A DNA stretch of 64,000 nt from Campanula takesimana (lineage: Eukaryota > Streptophyta > Magnoliopsida > Asterales > Campanulaceae). Made by a program: the position numbers and the translations under genes. The notes under the pieces were generated by a model. It did no database searches. It was not told the origin of the DNA and worked only from the letters and a program-made list of their open reading frames with translations. Shown here one piece after another: positions 22,806-33,834 of this stretch. The stretch's first letter is position 1. Each line of letters opens with the position of its first letter. Location: the NCBI GenBank assembly GCA_026119855.1, contig JAOWBW010000270.1, forward strand, positions 1-64,000, read 5' to 3'.

Positions 22806-25010
22806 TGTCACGACCCGAAATCTAGGCTCTATTTTATTAGTAATAAATAATTATTATTTATTTAATTGCTTATTTATTTATTTAAATTATTATTTAGTTA
22901 AATAATTTTGTGTGCAATTTATGTGTTATATTAATTTGTGCCTAGCATTTTACTCGAGTTATTTGGGCTAGTGTAGAAGTGTTGAGTCTTAATTGTTAGT
23001 AGGGAGTGCAAGTATTTGTGTTAGTAGAAGGGAGGGGCCTAGTTGAAACTTTTTGAATAATTTCCCCCTACTCCCCTCTCCTCCCTCACCTTCTCCCTCA
23101 CTCACTCCATCTTCTCCCAGCCAACTCCCTCTCTCTCCTCTAGTTTGGTGTAGGTAAGTTTCTCTTCCTTCTCTCTTCATTTCCTTCATCTTCTTCTAGT
23201 TATTTCTCATTTCTTAAAACGTGAAATGTGTTTAGATCGTCGTTAGGATCGCGTAGAATAAAAAAGAATTGAATTCCGTCAACTTTGAGAAAATTCATGT
23301 AAGTTACTTTTCCCCCATTTTTATGCTAAAATGTTCATATCATGCTTAGATAATGCTTGATGTGTTTTATTTGAAGTTTGGTTGAGTTTAGAAATTATTT
23401 GGAATTTATTTGAGTTTTGGCCAAAAATGGTGTTTTTGGGAATGTCGGGGTTTGAATCTTGTTGTGGGTAGCTAGATGTTGTTATTTAGGTCCATTTCAA
23501 GTTCACAAGTTGTTTTGGTGCATTATTATGCTTATTGGAAGTCTTGATTTTGAGTATTAGAGAAATGGTGAAGTTTTGGGTAAAATTTGGTTACCTGGGT
23601 TCTTCTGCGTTTTTTCTGAATTTAGGAGGTGCACGGCCGAGCGCGTCCCTTGACTCGGCCGAGCGGAGCTGACCAGAGAGTCATAATTTTGGAGCCGAGG
23701 TTGCTCGGCCGAGTCATATATAACTGCTCGGCCGAGCACCCCTGTTTTAGGCTTAAATGTTTATAACTTAAAAGTAAGCACCCGGAACAATAAGAAGTCA
23801 ACCGTAAGCCTATGTAAACCGTGTAAGGAGTGTGTTAGAGTTATAAAAGTGGGAAATGAGTATGAGGTGGTTTATTCGGTTGGGATAATTGTTTGTGTGG
23901 GTTGCGAATAACTCTAGTGTTTAAAACGGTGCCTTTGTGAACAAATATGTGTGGAGTTTGACCAAGTATCGTTTTGTATTTGTTTGGACATCTTTTGATG
24001 TGTTGTTGGATTGGTGCACCTTTTCGGTAATTTATTTGGATTGGTTCCCTACTTTGGAACCTTAAGTTGTTTATTTAAGCTAGTATTTATTACTTAGCAT
24101 TTATTTGAAAGTCCAACTGGTATTTTGTGTGTGTTTGGGCGATGCGAACATTATGATGGCACGGCCAAGTCCATTGTGATGTTGACCATTGTTTTGCCCC
24201 ATTATTACCCTCCTCCAGATTGGCCTTGGATGTGAGAAGAGCTAGCTCCTTTGTGTGCACTTTAGCTTTACTTGGAGCATGACTTTGTGGCATGTCTCCC
24301 GTACCTTGTGACACTTCATTTGGTTATTGGTTCCAGTACCGGGGTTTTCTCTTCGGCTTTCATGCTATTATGAAGATGATGATTTGTTGATTATTGAAGC
24401 TGCGCAGCGATCCTTTATTTGGATGTTCCGGTTTGGAAAACCTTGGCTATATCCTTTGTTATGTGTTTATTTCCGCTGCTATCTGTTATGTGATAAATGC
24501 TATGTGTTACGTGATATTTATTATTGCTTATCGCTTCGTGCATCTTAGCATGTCATGTAGTTGCATTAGTAACTTATTGAGATTTATCTCACCCCCTTTC
24601 TTTTTTTTATCTCACCCCCTTTCTTTTTATCTTTGTTTTTCCTTAACCCCCCCCCAGGTGCTAAGGATTAGTCTCGCTGATCACGAGAAAGAGGACGTCG
24701 AGTGTGGATCCATTCTTTTGGGGAAGATTGATATAGGTTGGTTTACATTATGTAAATGTGTAACCATTTTGGGATAGTTGTACCAAACAATGACGTCACT
24801 AAGAATTGTATATTTTTATTTTGTTAAGCATAAACTTGTGGAAGTTTATGATAGTTGTATTTGGTTTTTTATCAAACTTGGTTTTGTAAAACTTTGGATC
24901 ATCACCTTTTGGTATCAAATGGAATTTTTAACTTCAGTATTTCATAGTTTTGGTTTTAGAGTCGACGTCCAGATCGCGGTCTCGGGCCCGCGGGGTCCGG
25001 GGTCGCGACA
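22806..25010 (+). repeat. Element B 3' LTR, full length
   Basis: The 2205-bp LTR runs from TGTCACGACC to GTCGCGACA. It is very close to the 5' LTR. Visible differences include a duplicated CACCCCCTTTC stretch near 24590 and a few substitutions. The next base, 25011, returns to C LTR sequence. The expected 5-bp duplication cannot be tested because the left LTR end is lost. Confidence 0.93.
23632..23735 (+). repeat. CTCGGCCGAG palindrome cluster in B 3' LTR
   Basis: Four positions match the 5' LTR cluster: 23631-23640 (as GCACGGCCGA), 23653, 23704 and 23726. The third copy is intact here but mutated in the 5' LTR, and the first is the reverse. Confidence 0.85.
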
Positions 25011-25340
25011 GACTTTAATGAAATGATGTCACCTGACTGACAGTACAGACTGTCTATTATATCGGCATGTTGTGAATGGAGTTGATCGGCAACTTCTTTA
25101 ATAAGTTGATCGGCAACTTGTCGCATGTTAAGGATAGAGTTGATCGGCAACTTGTTTACTGGTCTGCTGATTTACTTCCTCTTGCTGGTTTGTCTTGTAA
25201 TGAAGAGTTGAAATACACCTGTGCTGGTCACAAAGGATCCTAAGGGCACCTTAAAAAGGTTCTAATAAAATTGGGGGACCCTAAGTGTAGACATGATTGG
25301 GATTAAGTAATCTAGGACCAAGGTATCTATTTGAACAACA
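25011..25340 (-). repeat. Element C 3' LTR, inner part
   Basis: This matches the C 5' LTR at 47082-47410 and ends TTGAACAACA. On the minus strand it is the LTR start, TGTTGTTCAA, just after the polypurine tract. It contains three copies of AGTTGATCGGCAACT (25079-25154), an inverted repeat with a 5-nt ATCGG centre. Confidence 0.9.
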
Positions 25341-25350
25341 ATCTCCTCCT
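25341..25350 (-). other. Polypurine tract of element C
   Basis: The plus-strand ATCTCCTCCT reads AGGAGGAGAT on the minus strand, immediately before the C 3' LTR. Confidence 0.75.
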
Positions 25351-25668
25351 AATTACTTAAGTCCAATCACCCTTAAAGCTAAAGACATCTCTTATCTTAG
25401 GGAAAAGATTTCTAAGGATATCTAGGTATAACCAAATCCTAAGGTAAGTCACACTAGATGTCTAATGCAAAAGGTGGATTCACCAAAATAAATGGTGAAG
25501 CCGGTTCAAGGAATCGGCAAGAGTGATGATCTGCAAAAGGAAATAGCACAGAATAATGCAGATAACAACACAAATATAAGAACATATTAGCACAATAAAA
25601 ATTTTATAAGCAAAGAAATTTGTCTGTGAAGGTCTTCAATAAGATATCTACATCATAGGCTATGTGAC

Positions 25669-27276
25669 TCAAGGATCAGCAGCTGGAGGATCAGAAATCT
25701 TGGGATCTGCTGCTGGAGTTGAGTCCTTTGTAGATTCAGTCTTCCTAGCCTTCTTTCTTGCTTTTTCTTCTTTTCTTTCAGCTTTCCTCTTTGCTTTGCT
25801 CTGTCTTCTCTGCGCACTTTCCAATCTTTCGGACAACATCTTGTTGTTGGCTTCTAGAGCAGCTATCTTCAGATTAGCTTCGGCAAGAGCAGCTTTGGTC
25901 TCAGATAATTCTTCTTCAAGTCCTCCCATATCTCTTATCTGCAGCCTCTGATTGTCAACAAGATTCTGTTGAATGTTATGAGTTGTCCCCAAGGATTCAG
26001 AAAGAGCCATTATACGCTCTTCTTTATCAGCAAGGAGAACTTTCAATTCTTTGACCAGAGTATTCTCCTCCTCCTGATTGGACTTACGTAGACGCTTAAC
26101 CAGGTCGTTGTGAACATCCTTAACCAGGTCACCAACAGAAAGATCCATATCACCAATATCAGCACGAGTGGCAGGCACTTGCTGATTTGTGAAATCGCCT
26201 TCACTAAACTTCAAATACTCATACAGACTGTTGACGATGGTCGGCTGGAAAATACTGGCAGACGTCGGGAGCACTATTGAAGGGATAAAATCTTCATTAT
26301 TCAGATCAGTGTCTTCAATAAGCACAGCATCAGTCATCATCTCATCATCAGAGGAGATCAAGATCGGCTCAGAGGGAGATGGAGGAACAGGAGCAGCAGG
26401 AATGAGTAAGAACCATTAAAGGGCAGCATCATCAGTAGATGAGAAGAAATCGGCAGGGACAGAAGTTGAGACAATGAGATCATCAGTATCATCAGCACGA
26501 AAGATCGGCAAGGGAAAAGCTGGATGAACTATAACAGCACGATCAGTCGGCAGATGAAACATACCACCGTCTTCAAGTGAAAGGAAGGTAGCCAAGATTA
26601 AGTTCAAATAAGCACGACCTTCAAGAATCATAGTCATTAACCCGGCATTCATCAGCCTTGAGGTATAGACTAGATGATCGGCACGCTGACGAGGATGGAA
26701 TAATGGCAGAGTCATAGCCAAAGCGGCAGACTTGATCAAATAAAGAAGGCCACCAGGATTGGTATGCCTAACTTCAATGATGTCAGTCAGCAGATCATTG
26801 ATCATCAAGCAGCTTCTCATCCATCCATTTGTAGTAATGCACACTTCAGTTGGAGAAAGACCGGGAAGGGTAGATTCACCTCTAATCTTTATCTGTCCTG
26901 GTCTAGATCGAATTGGGTCATAGACCACTTTCTTCTTAAGTCTAGAAATCCGAGGAGTCTTTCCCTTTGTACGAACAATGTCATCATCATTGAGAATCCA
27001 GGGAAGATAGATTGGACTATCACTGGTAGAATCTCCTGGAGAGAATTTATGCTTGGTGACATGAGGGTGGTCTTTGCCGAATGGGAGTGGACATCTGCCT
27101 AAGGTATACTTGAAGGATAACCTTGGATGAACAGTGAAGAGAGGCTGTCCAAATTTGTTAGAGGGGATAGATGCTTTGGAAGTGTACCAGTTTGAGCACA
27201 TCATATCCTTCCCATTGAGAAAATAATCATAGCTGGGTGGTGGAGAAGTATCAACAGCATCAGGATCAACAAAGGC
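25669..27276 (-). pseudogene. Element C ORF3, C-terminal part (coiled coil, basic tail)
   Basis: This is the third and last section of a long ORF downstream of C pol, open from 27276 to the terminal TGA at 25669. It is interrupted only by an in-frame TAA at 26418-26416. The final ~230 residues form a strong heptad-type coiled coil rich in Ala, Glu, Leu and Lys (about 26060-25760), then a Lys/Arg tail and a short Asp-Pro/Ala-Asp repeat. I see no transmembrane helix or signal peptide, so an envelope label is not supported. The function is unknown. Confidence 0.6.
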
Positions 27277-28968
27277 TTATTCTCCAACCACCATGTAATC
27301 AGCAGGATCTATCTCATCGGCATGATCTACATCGGCACGAGCAGCAACAGGATCAGCTTCATCAGCATGATCTACATTGTCATGAGCAGCAGCAGGAGCC
27401 GGTAAGAGAGGGATGATAACAGACGGCAAGCTGAACAAAGGCTGTAGAAGAATCTCTTCAAACTGTAGACTAGCAGCAATGTCAGCATCCATATTAGGAG
27501 TACTATCATCAGCACCTCCTCCCAACTCCACAACCTCCTTGATTCCAGTAGGAAGAACAATCTGAATTTCAGGGGTGACTGATATTAACTGAGTGTCAGC
27601 AGTTGTCTCATTAGTCACTTTTTCAGCAAGTTCTCCTCCTGAAACAGATACATCCAACTGTTGAGTGTCCATAGTTGTCTCAACTGGAGCAGGAAGGTCG
27701 GCAGATAGACCCATCAGAGGTTGAGTGTCTGAAGTTTGCTCAACATGAAATTCCACTATATCTTTGATAGAATCATCGGAATGCCTTCCTTCAACACTAC
27801 TATCACCCTCAAATACAGATTCTGCAAAGACTTCAGCAGTGGAAGCTTTAGTCATGACAGTTCTGATTGGCATCTTGTCACTATCTGTTGTAACTGAAGT
27901 GGAAGGAGAGTCAGCAGTGTTTTTGTGAGCACAGACCAAATCACCAAGCAAATCAGCACCATCATCATTATCAGCATCAGAATCACTGTCAGCAGAGTCA
28001 CCATCGGCAACAATAGAATTATCAGCAGCATCTACATCATCGGCAGAATGAACATCGGCATCAGATAAAGTCATGCTGCTGCTGGGAGAAGGAGCTTGAG
28101 CAGATGGATCGGCAAGGTTTTCGGCAGCTATGCGATCGGCATCTTGCTTCAGCAGAAATTCATTGGATTTGTCAATCAAGTCCATAGTGACTTTCTTGAC
28201 TGATCTGAAGAAGTGTACATTGAGAGGACTGTCAGCAGGAGCCTATTCATCATTGTAGGTCAGAAGATCTTCATTATTCTCCATTCTGCCTATCTGATAA
28301 GGATCAAACTCTGTGAATTGAGAGAGCTGATTGAAAGTCCTGGCGTAGATAATCCATACATCCTGAACCATCATATCTTGTCTAATTCTGTCTTGAAAGA
28401 GATAGATCTGGTTCCAGGAAAGTGGTAGGAATTCAAAATACCGACCAAAATTGAGCTTTAGTTCAGCCTCTTTCAACTGCTTGAACTTTGATAGAGGGAC
28501 AAACTTCTCTTTCCACATATCAGTGCGTCTGTCCAAACTCTTTTGATTAACATAATCAGCAGGATTTCCGGGAGTGACAGTGTCTTTCATCTCTTCATGA
28601 AACTGAAGAAGACGACGAATAAAGGGAGGCAGTTGGTCAATCGGAAAGACCCAATTCTTGTTCAAGACCTTGTTGGTGAAGGACCAAGGATTCTTGTAGA
28701 AGGTGTGGAAGGTTGGGTTTCTGATTGGAGCGCATTTCCTAGGAGTCTGAGACTTGAGCTTCTCAATGACATCCTCAATACTTTTGCCATCGGCAAAGTC
28801 ATCAGTGAATTCTTCATCAGGAATTTCAACCTTGACAGCAGGATCGGTAGATAGGGAAGCACCGGCAAGATGAGCAGGGGCAAACCTAATTAGCTTGGCT
28901 CTTGGATCAGCAGTAGGAATAGTGGAAGAAGGAACTTCATCGGCAAGCTTCACCTTCTTTGTCACCAC
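27277..28968 (-). pseudogene. Element C ORF3, middle part (conserved segment plus acidic Ala-Asp-rich region)
   Basis: This continues ORF3 in one frame with an in-frame TAG at 28245-28243 and a TAA at 27279-27277. The upstream half (28968-28246) is a globular-looking segment rich in aromatic residues (for example FHTFYKNPWSFTNKVLNKNW). The downstream half is very acidic, with dense Ala-Asp dipeptides encoded by GCCGAT or GCTGAT and few hydrophobic stretches. The same hexamer recurs in the element's non-coding DNA. The role is unknown. Confidence 0.6.
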
Positions 28969-29920
28969 TTGATCGGCAACCTTACCAGTTTCCTTTTCTT
29001 TGGAGCACCAGGAGTAGAATCGGCAAGAATCCTATCAGTTGAAGTAGCAGGAGTAGAGACTGCTACTGATTGAGAAGCAACTGAAGGAATGGTCTTTGCC
29101 TTTTTCTTCCTCTGAGTAACAACAGGTGCAGGAGCAACAGAGGGGCATCGGCACTGGAAGCATTCTTTGAAATCCTTTTCCAATCCTTAGCATTAAAGAA
29201 CTTCAACCTATTGAAAGGCAAGCTGGATGGAAAGCGATCGGCAGCTACTACATTGGCATTTCTCCTCAGAATCATACTTATCAACAGATAATGGCATCCT
29301 TTTCCAGGATTGGCCTTGTTCTTCAATCTGTCAGAAGCCCACTTATCAGCAGCCGTAGCGATAATCCTGAATATGTAGGCACACCAGTTGAACTCAATCT
29401 GCAGAACAATGGCGGCCATAGCTTCAAACTGCACATCAGTGATATTGCCGTGGGATCCAGATCGGCAAATGAGACATCTATCAACTATCTCAGCCAAAGC
29501 ATAGTATCTTCGGGGATAGTGAATCTTCAGATGATTAGTGCCACTAAGCCTTGTGCCAGCACCTCTCATGATAATCCAAGCCCTATCCAGTTCCTGCTCA
29601 TCAACTAGAGCACTCAACCCTTCATTCCCAAGATTGGGAAAAACTTCAGAGATAGAGGAGGGAGTAAGAGAGATCTGCACGCCCAAAACAGTAGAATTGA
29701 TGGAGACGATAACGGAGGAGTCAGCACGAGAGTGGACAACAGAGGAGTTGGAGAAGAATTCTTTGACAAGATCCACAAATACTGAACTAACTCCTGATGG
29801 AGTGATGAACTAATCAAGCAAGGACCCAATAAGAAGATTCTTCAAGAAAACCCCATCGGCTTCGTCGTTGAAGTAGTCGGAGTCAATATAGCCTCCGTAG
29901 ATATCTTTTTCACCGGACAT
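28969..29920 (-). pseudogene. Element C ORF3, N-terminal part (plant transposon-protein-like domain)
   Basis: The likely start is ATG at 29920 on the minus strand. The frame has a TAG at 29812-29810, one frameshift near 29140 in a C-run and another near 29000 in an A-run. Residues ~50-250 resemble the 'putative plant transposon protein' domain found in ORFs of plant retroelements (FSNS...VLGVQISLTPSSI, then a helical segment around IHYPRRYYALAEIVDRCL). That assignment is from memory of the family pattern and is tentative. Together the three parts span about 1,416 codons, placed where Sireviruses carry an extra or env-like ORF. Confidence 0.55.
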
Positions 29921-30703
29921 TGTCTGCAAAATTACTCAAACAACTCTCAATGTTAGAAATAAAGACAAATCAAACCATAAATGATTAGAAATGAGCAGAG
30001 TATAAACATTTACACTTACCAGATTATGAATAGATGAACAAATAAAACGATGAACTGATAATCTGGAAAGAGGTGAGATAGAGAGAATAGAGAGTAGAGA
30101 TAAAAAATGGCGGAGAAAAAGCTTAATGGAATTTTGAAAGGCGTTATATATGTTATGGTGGAGAGAGAGAATATGAGAGGGCAAGGGAGAGAAATAACTG
30201 TACCTATAATCTCGGAGAACGTGCGCACGCAAAAATTAATGCGCACACAAATCAGTAAGGTGAACAGTTAAAAGTAAGAGGGAGAAAGGGTAAATTAGTC
30301 AAAAATAAAATAGAAGTGATGATGACCTGTTTACCTTGCTGATGTATCGCATTAAAGGGAATACATCTTGACACGATTTTGGATAAGAAAGGTACACACA
30401 CGTGTAAGGGAGATGGTGTGACCGATGTACCTTTGATTTGATAGCTTACGTCATGTGTCAGGAATCTTATCTTTTGCAGAGACGTGCTGATTTGATTTTA
30501 CCGATCGGCAAGATAGCTTGAATCGGCAAAATGATTGAATCGGCAAGATATTGAATCGGCAAGATATACAGATAGAATCGGTAAGATGATTTTGACAAAT
30601 TTCGATCGGCAAGATTTTGTCGGCAGGTTCGTAGTGGGCAAGATAATTGATGCTCTGCTGATTTGATCGGCAGACTAACACAAGTAGCAAAGTTAGCACA
30701 ATT
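29921..30703 (-). other. Element C spacer between pol and ORF3, rich in ATCGGCAA repeats
   Basis: No coding signal is seen in these ~780 bp. Between 30500 and 30680 the motif (G)ATCGGCAA recurs about eight times, with variants TCGGTAAGAT and GTCGGCAGG. One copy is preceded by CCGATCGG, a perfect palindrome. The same motif occurs in the C LTR. Because ORF3 lies downstream of pol, this spacer could hold its promoter or a splice acceptor; that is inference. Confidence 0.6.
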
Positions 30704-32812
30704 TTAACCATAAAAATCAATCATACCCAATTCACCTCTGAGGAATTCAAATCTTTTCTGATCCAATGGCTTTGTTAGTATGTCTGCTCTTTGGAAATCG
30801 GTATGGACTTTGAGCAGCACAACATTCCCTTTTTCAACATGTTCCTTCAGGAAGTGGTATTTGATGTCTATGTGCTTGGTTTTGGAATGCATGACCGGAT
30901 TGTTTGGTACTGAAATTGCTGATTGGTTGTCACAATAGATGGGACAAATTTGAGATGGAACTTCATAGTCAACCAGCTGCTGCTTCATCCATAGAATCTG
31001 TGAACAGCAACTGCCGGCAGCTATGTACTCAGCTTCAGTAGTGGAAGTGGAAATTGATGCTTGCTTCTTACAGGACCAAGACACCAATCTATCACCAAGA
31101 AATTGGCAAGTTCCACTTGTACTCTTTCTGGTCACCCTACAAGCTGCAAAGTCTTCATCTGAGTAACCTATTAGATTGAAAGATGAATCTCTTGCATACC
31201 ATAATCCAAGGTTAGAAGTGCCACATAAATATTTAATAATACGTTTTACAGCCTGCAGATGGGATTCCCTAGGGTCAGCTTGAAACCTGGCACAAACACA
31301 AACAGCAAACATAATATCTGGTCTACTGGCAGTAAGATAGAGGAGTGAGCCGATCATACCTCGGTAGTCAGTCATGTCTACTTTCTTACCAGACTCATCC
31401 TTATCTAAATGAATGTTAGTGCCCATAGGTGTGCTTTGAGAGTGAGCATTTTCAAAGCCAAACATCTTGATTAATTCTTTTGCATACTTGGCTTGACTGA
31501 TGAATATTCCCTCATTGGATTGCTTGACTTGAAGTCCAAGGAAATATGTTAGTTCACCCATCATGCTCATCTCGAACTTGCTCTGCATTAGCTTCTCAAA
31601 TCTCTTGCAAAGTGATTCATTAGTGGAACCAAAAATAATATCATCGACATATATTTGAACAAACAATGAATGACCCTTATGCTTGGCAACAAATAAAGTA
31701 GTATCGATTTTACCTCGAGTGAAGCCTAAGCCATCGCTAAGTAAAAACTTAGATAGGGTTTCATACCATGCTCTTGGAGCTTGCTTTAGGCCATAGAGAG
31801 CTTTCTTCAGTCGGTAGACATGATCAGGCCTCTTGGAGTCCTCAAAACCTGGTGGTTGTTCAACATAAACTAGTTCTTGGAGTTCTCCATTCAGGAAGGC
31901 ACTTTTCACGTCCATTTGATATAGCTTGAATTCTTTGAAGGCAGCATAGGCTAAGAAAAGTCTTATAGCTTCCAATCTTGCAACAGGAGCAAATGTCTCA
32001 TCGTAGTCGATTCCTTCCTCTTGACGGTAGCCTTTAGCAACTAACCTTGCTTTGTTTCTAATGATTTTCCCAGCTTCATCCAATTTGTTCCTGTAAACCC
32101 ACTTAGTACCAATAACTTGCTGAGAAGTTGGTCTTGGCACAAGTTCCCATACTTTGCATCTTTCAAACTGATTCAGTTCCTCTTGCATGGCTTCAACCCA
32201 ACCAGGATCGGCAAGAGCTTCTTCAGTCTTCTTTGGTTCTATATCGGAGACCATAGCAGATGAGAAAAGGCTTTCAGCAAATGCTCTACTAAGGTTCCTT
32301 GTTAATCTGGGACCAAAGACATCACCAATCACATTTTCTAATGGATGATCACGAACAGTTCTGACTTCTCTCGGCACATCTTGTCTTACTGATTCTTGTT
32401 GTAAGGATTCTAGAGGAGGATCAAGATCAGCAGATGGTGTAGGATAAGAACTTTGAGTGAGAGGTGGATGAAAGCTTGGAGGATTAGGTCTTATAACAGA
32501 AATTGGTTGAGGGATAGATCTGTCTTCAGGATGATCAACAGAGTTTGTATCGGCAAACGGATTATGAAATTCATCAGCAGGTTCTGGTTCTGCTGATGAA
32601 GGAAAATACGGAGCATCTGCTGATTCTTCTGCTGAAATGACAGGATCAGCAGCTGGTACTTGATCTGCAAGATTAGTATTATTGGATTCACCTGTCTCAT
32701 GAGCACTAGACACATTAGTACTATTTGGAGCCTTGTCAGACTCTAACAAATCAAATTCATCAAAGGTTACATGAACAGATTCAAAAAATTTCAAAAGTTT
32801 CTTATTAAAAAC
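30704..32812 (-). CDS. Element C pol, RT and RNase H (Sirevirus-type Copia)
   Basis: This is open for ~696 codons from the Met at 32794. RT comes first: RLVAKGYRQEEGIDYDETF and MDVKSAFLNGEL (~31910), then the catalytic YVDDIIFG (~31650). Copia RNase H follows (SDEDFAAC at ~31160, TEAEYIAA ~31030, CDNQSAI ~30930, DILTKPL ~30770). It ends FYG with TAA or equivalent at 30704. A Pro/Asp-rich linker at the start (32700-32330) separates it from integrase. It is joined in frame to the integrase section by a single TGA at 32815-32813. The catalytic residues look intact. Confidence 0.9.
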   Translation of the reverse strand, partial: VFNKKLLKFFESVHVTFDEFDLLESDKAPNSTNVSSAHETGESNNTNLADQVPAADPVISAEESADAPYFPSSAEPEPADEFHNPFADTNSVDHPEDRSIPQPISVIRPNPPSFHPPLTQSSYPTPSADLDPPLESLQQESVRQDVPREVRTVRDHPLENVIGDVFGPRLTRNLSRAFAESLFSSAMVSDIEPKKTEEALADPGWVEAMQEELNQFERCKVWELVPRPTSQQVIGTKWVYRNKLDEAGKIIRNKARLVAKGYRQEEGIDYDETFAPVARLEAIRLFLAYAAFKEFKLYQMDVKSAFLNGELQELVYVEQPPGFEDSKRPDHVYRLKKALYGLKQAPRAWYETLSKFLLSDGLGFTRGKIDTTLFVAKHKGHSLFVQIYVDDIIFGSTNESLCKRFEKLMQSKFEMSMMGELTYFLGLQVKQSNEGIFISQAKYAKELIKMFGFENAHSQSTPMGTNIHLDKDESGKKVDMTDYRGMIGSLLYLTASRPDIMFAVCVCARFQADPRESHLQAVKRIIKYLCGTSNLGLWYARDSSFNLIGYSDEDFAACRVTRKSTSGTCQFLGDRLVSWSCKKQASISTSTTEAEYIAAGSCCSQILWMKQQLVDYEVPSQICPIYCDNQSAISVPNNPVMHSKTKHIDIKYHFLKEHVEKGNVVLLKVHTDFQRADILTKPLDQKRFEFLRGELGMIDFYG

Positions 32813-33834
32813 TCAAAAGGCCTTACTGTGTTTAGCGTATCCAACAAAGATTCCTTCATCAGCTTTCTCATCGAATTTACCTCTGTGCTCTTTACCGTTG
32901 TAAAGCACGTAACATTTGCAGCCGAATATCTTGAAGAATCCAATGTTGGGAATTCTGCCTCTCCAGAGTTCATAAGGAGTCTTGTTATGGAATTTGTTGA
33001 TTAGAGATCTGTTCTGGGTGAAGCAGGCTGTATTGATCGCTTCAGCCCAAAAGTACTTCGGCAGCCTGGCTTTGGCAATCATAGTCTTACCAGCTTCAAT
33101 GAGAGTTCTGTTCTTCCTCTCAACAACACCATTTTGTTGTGGTGTACCGGCAGCTGAGAAGTTGTGGTCTATACCATGATCATCACAGTACTGAGCAATC
33201 CCATTGTTCTTGAATTCAGTGCCGTTGTCTGATCTCATACTGATGATATCGCTTTCTTTCTGAGTTTGTAGTAGTCTGAATAACTTAGTGGCAACAGCAT
33301 AGGTGTCATCTTTGTGACTGAAGGTTTCCACCCAAGTATATCTAGAGAAATCATCTACTACAACCAAGGTGTATCTACTTCCCCCGATACTTGCTGTAGT
33401 TGTGGGGCCAAATAGATCCATATGTAGCATTTGGAGGCACTTAGATGTTGACATGCAGGGCTTGCTTCGGAAGGATGATTTATGTTGTTTTCCAAGCTGG
33501 CAGGCCTTGCATTTCTTTGCATGATCAGCAGACACTTGAGGCAGACCGGTTACCAGATTTGAACCGGCAAGCTTGGATAGATACTTGAAGTTCAAGTGAC
33601 TGAGTCTCTTGTGCCATAGCCATGAGTTCTCACTGATGTTCTTAGCTACAAAACAAACATTAGCAACACCAGTAATAGCACTTAAGTCTACTGCATAAAT
33701 GTTACCTTTTCTTTTGGCAGTGAGAAGAGTTTCATTGGAAGCAATGTCTTTCAGATAGCAACTGGAAGTAGTAAATACGCATTGCATTCCTTTATCACAG
33801 AATTGTGATATAGATAGAAGGTTGTGTTGGGTTT
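32813..33834 (-). pseudogene. Element C pol, integrase section (cut by element D insertion and a stop)
   Basis: The GAG-pre-integrase zinc region (WLWHKRLSHLNF at ~33620, then KACQLGK ~33490) is followed by the integrase core with HMDLFGP (~33420), SDNGTEF (~33230) and QQNGVVERKNRT (~33120). All three DDE residues are present. The upstream part of the same protein continues at 43128 on the other side of element D. The final codon at 32815-32813 is TGA where CGA (Arg) is expected, a CpG C-to-T transition. Confidence 0.88.
33830..33834. repeat. Target-site duplication of element D, left copy (GGTTG)
   Basis: GGTTG flanks D at 33830-33834 and again at 43123-43127. Five bases is normal for a Copia integrase. 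Confidence 0.93.

Noticed and set aside
25011..25015. GACTT as the target duplication of element B
   Set aside because: The left end of B is truncated, so no matching copy can be shown.
25669..29920. Calling C ORF3 an envelope gene
   Set aside because: Position fits, but I see no signal peptide, furin-like site or membrane helix; the visible parts are acidic and coiled-coil.
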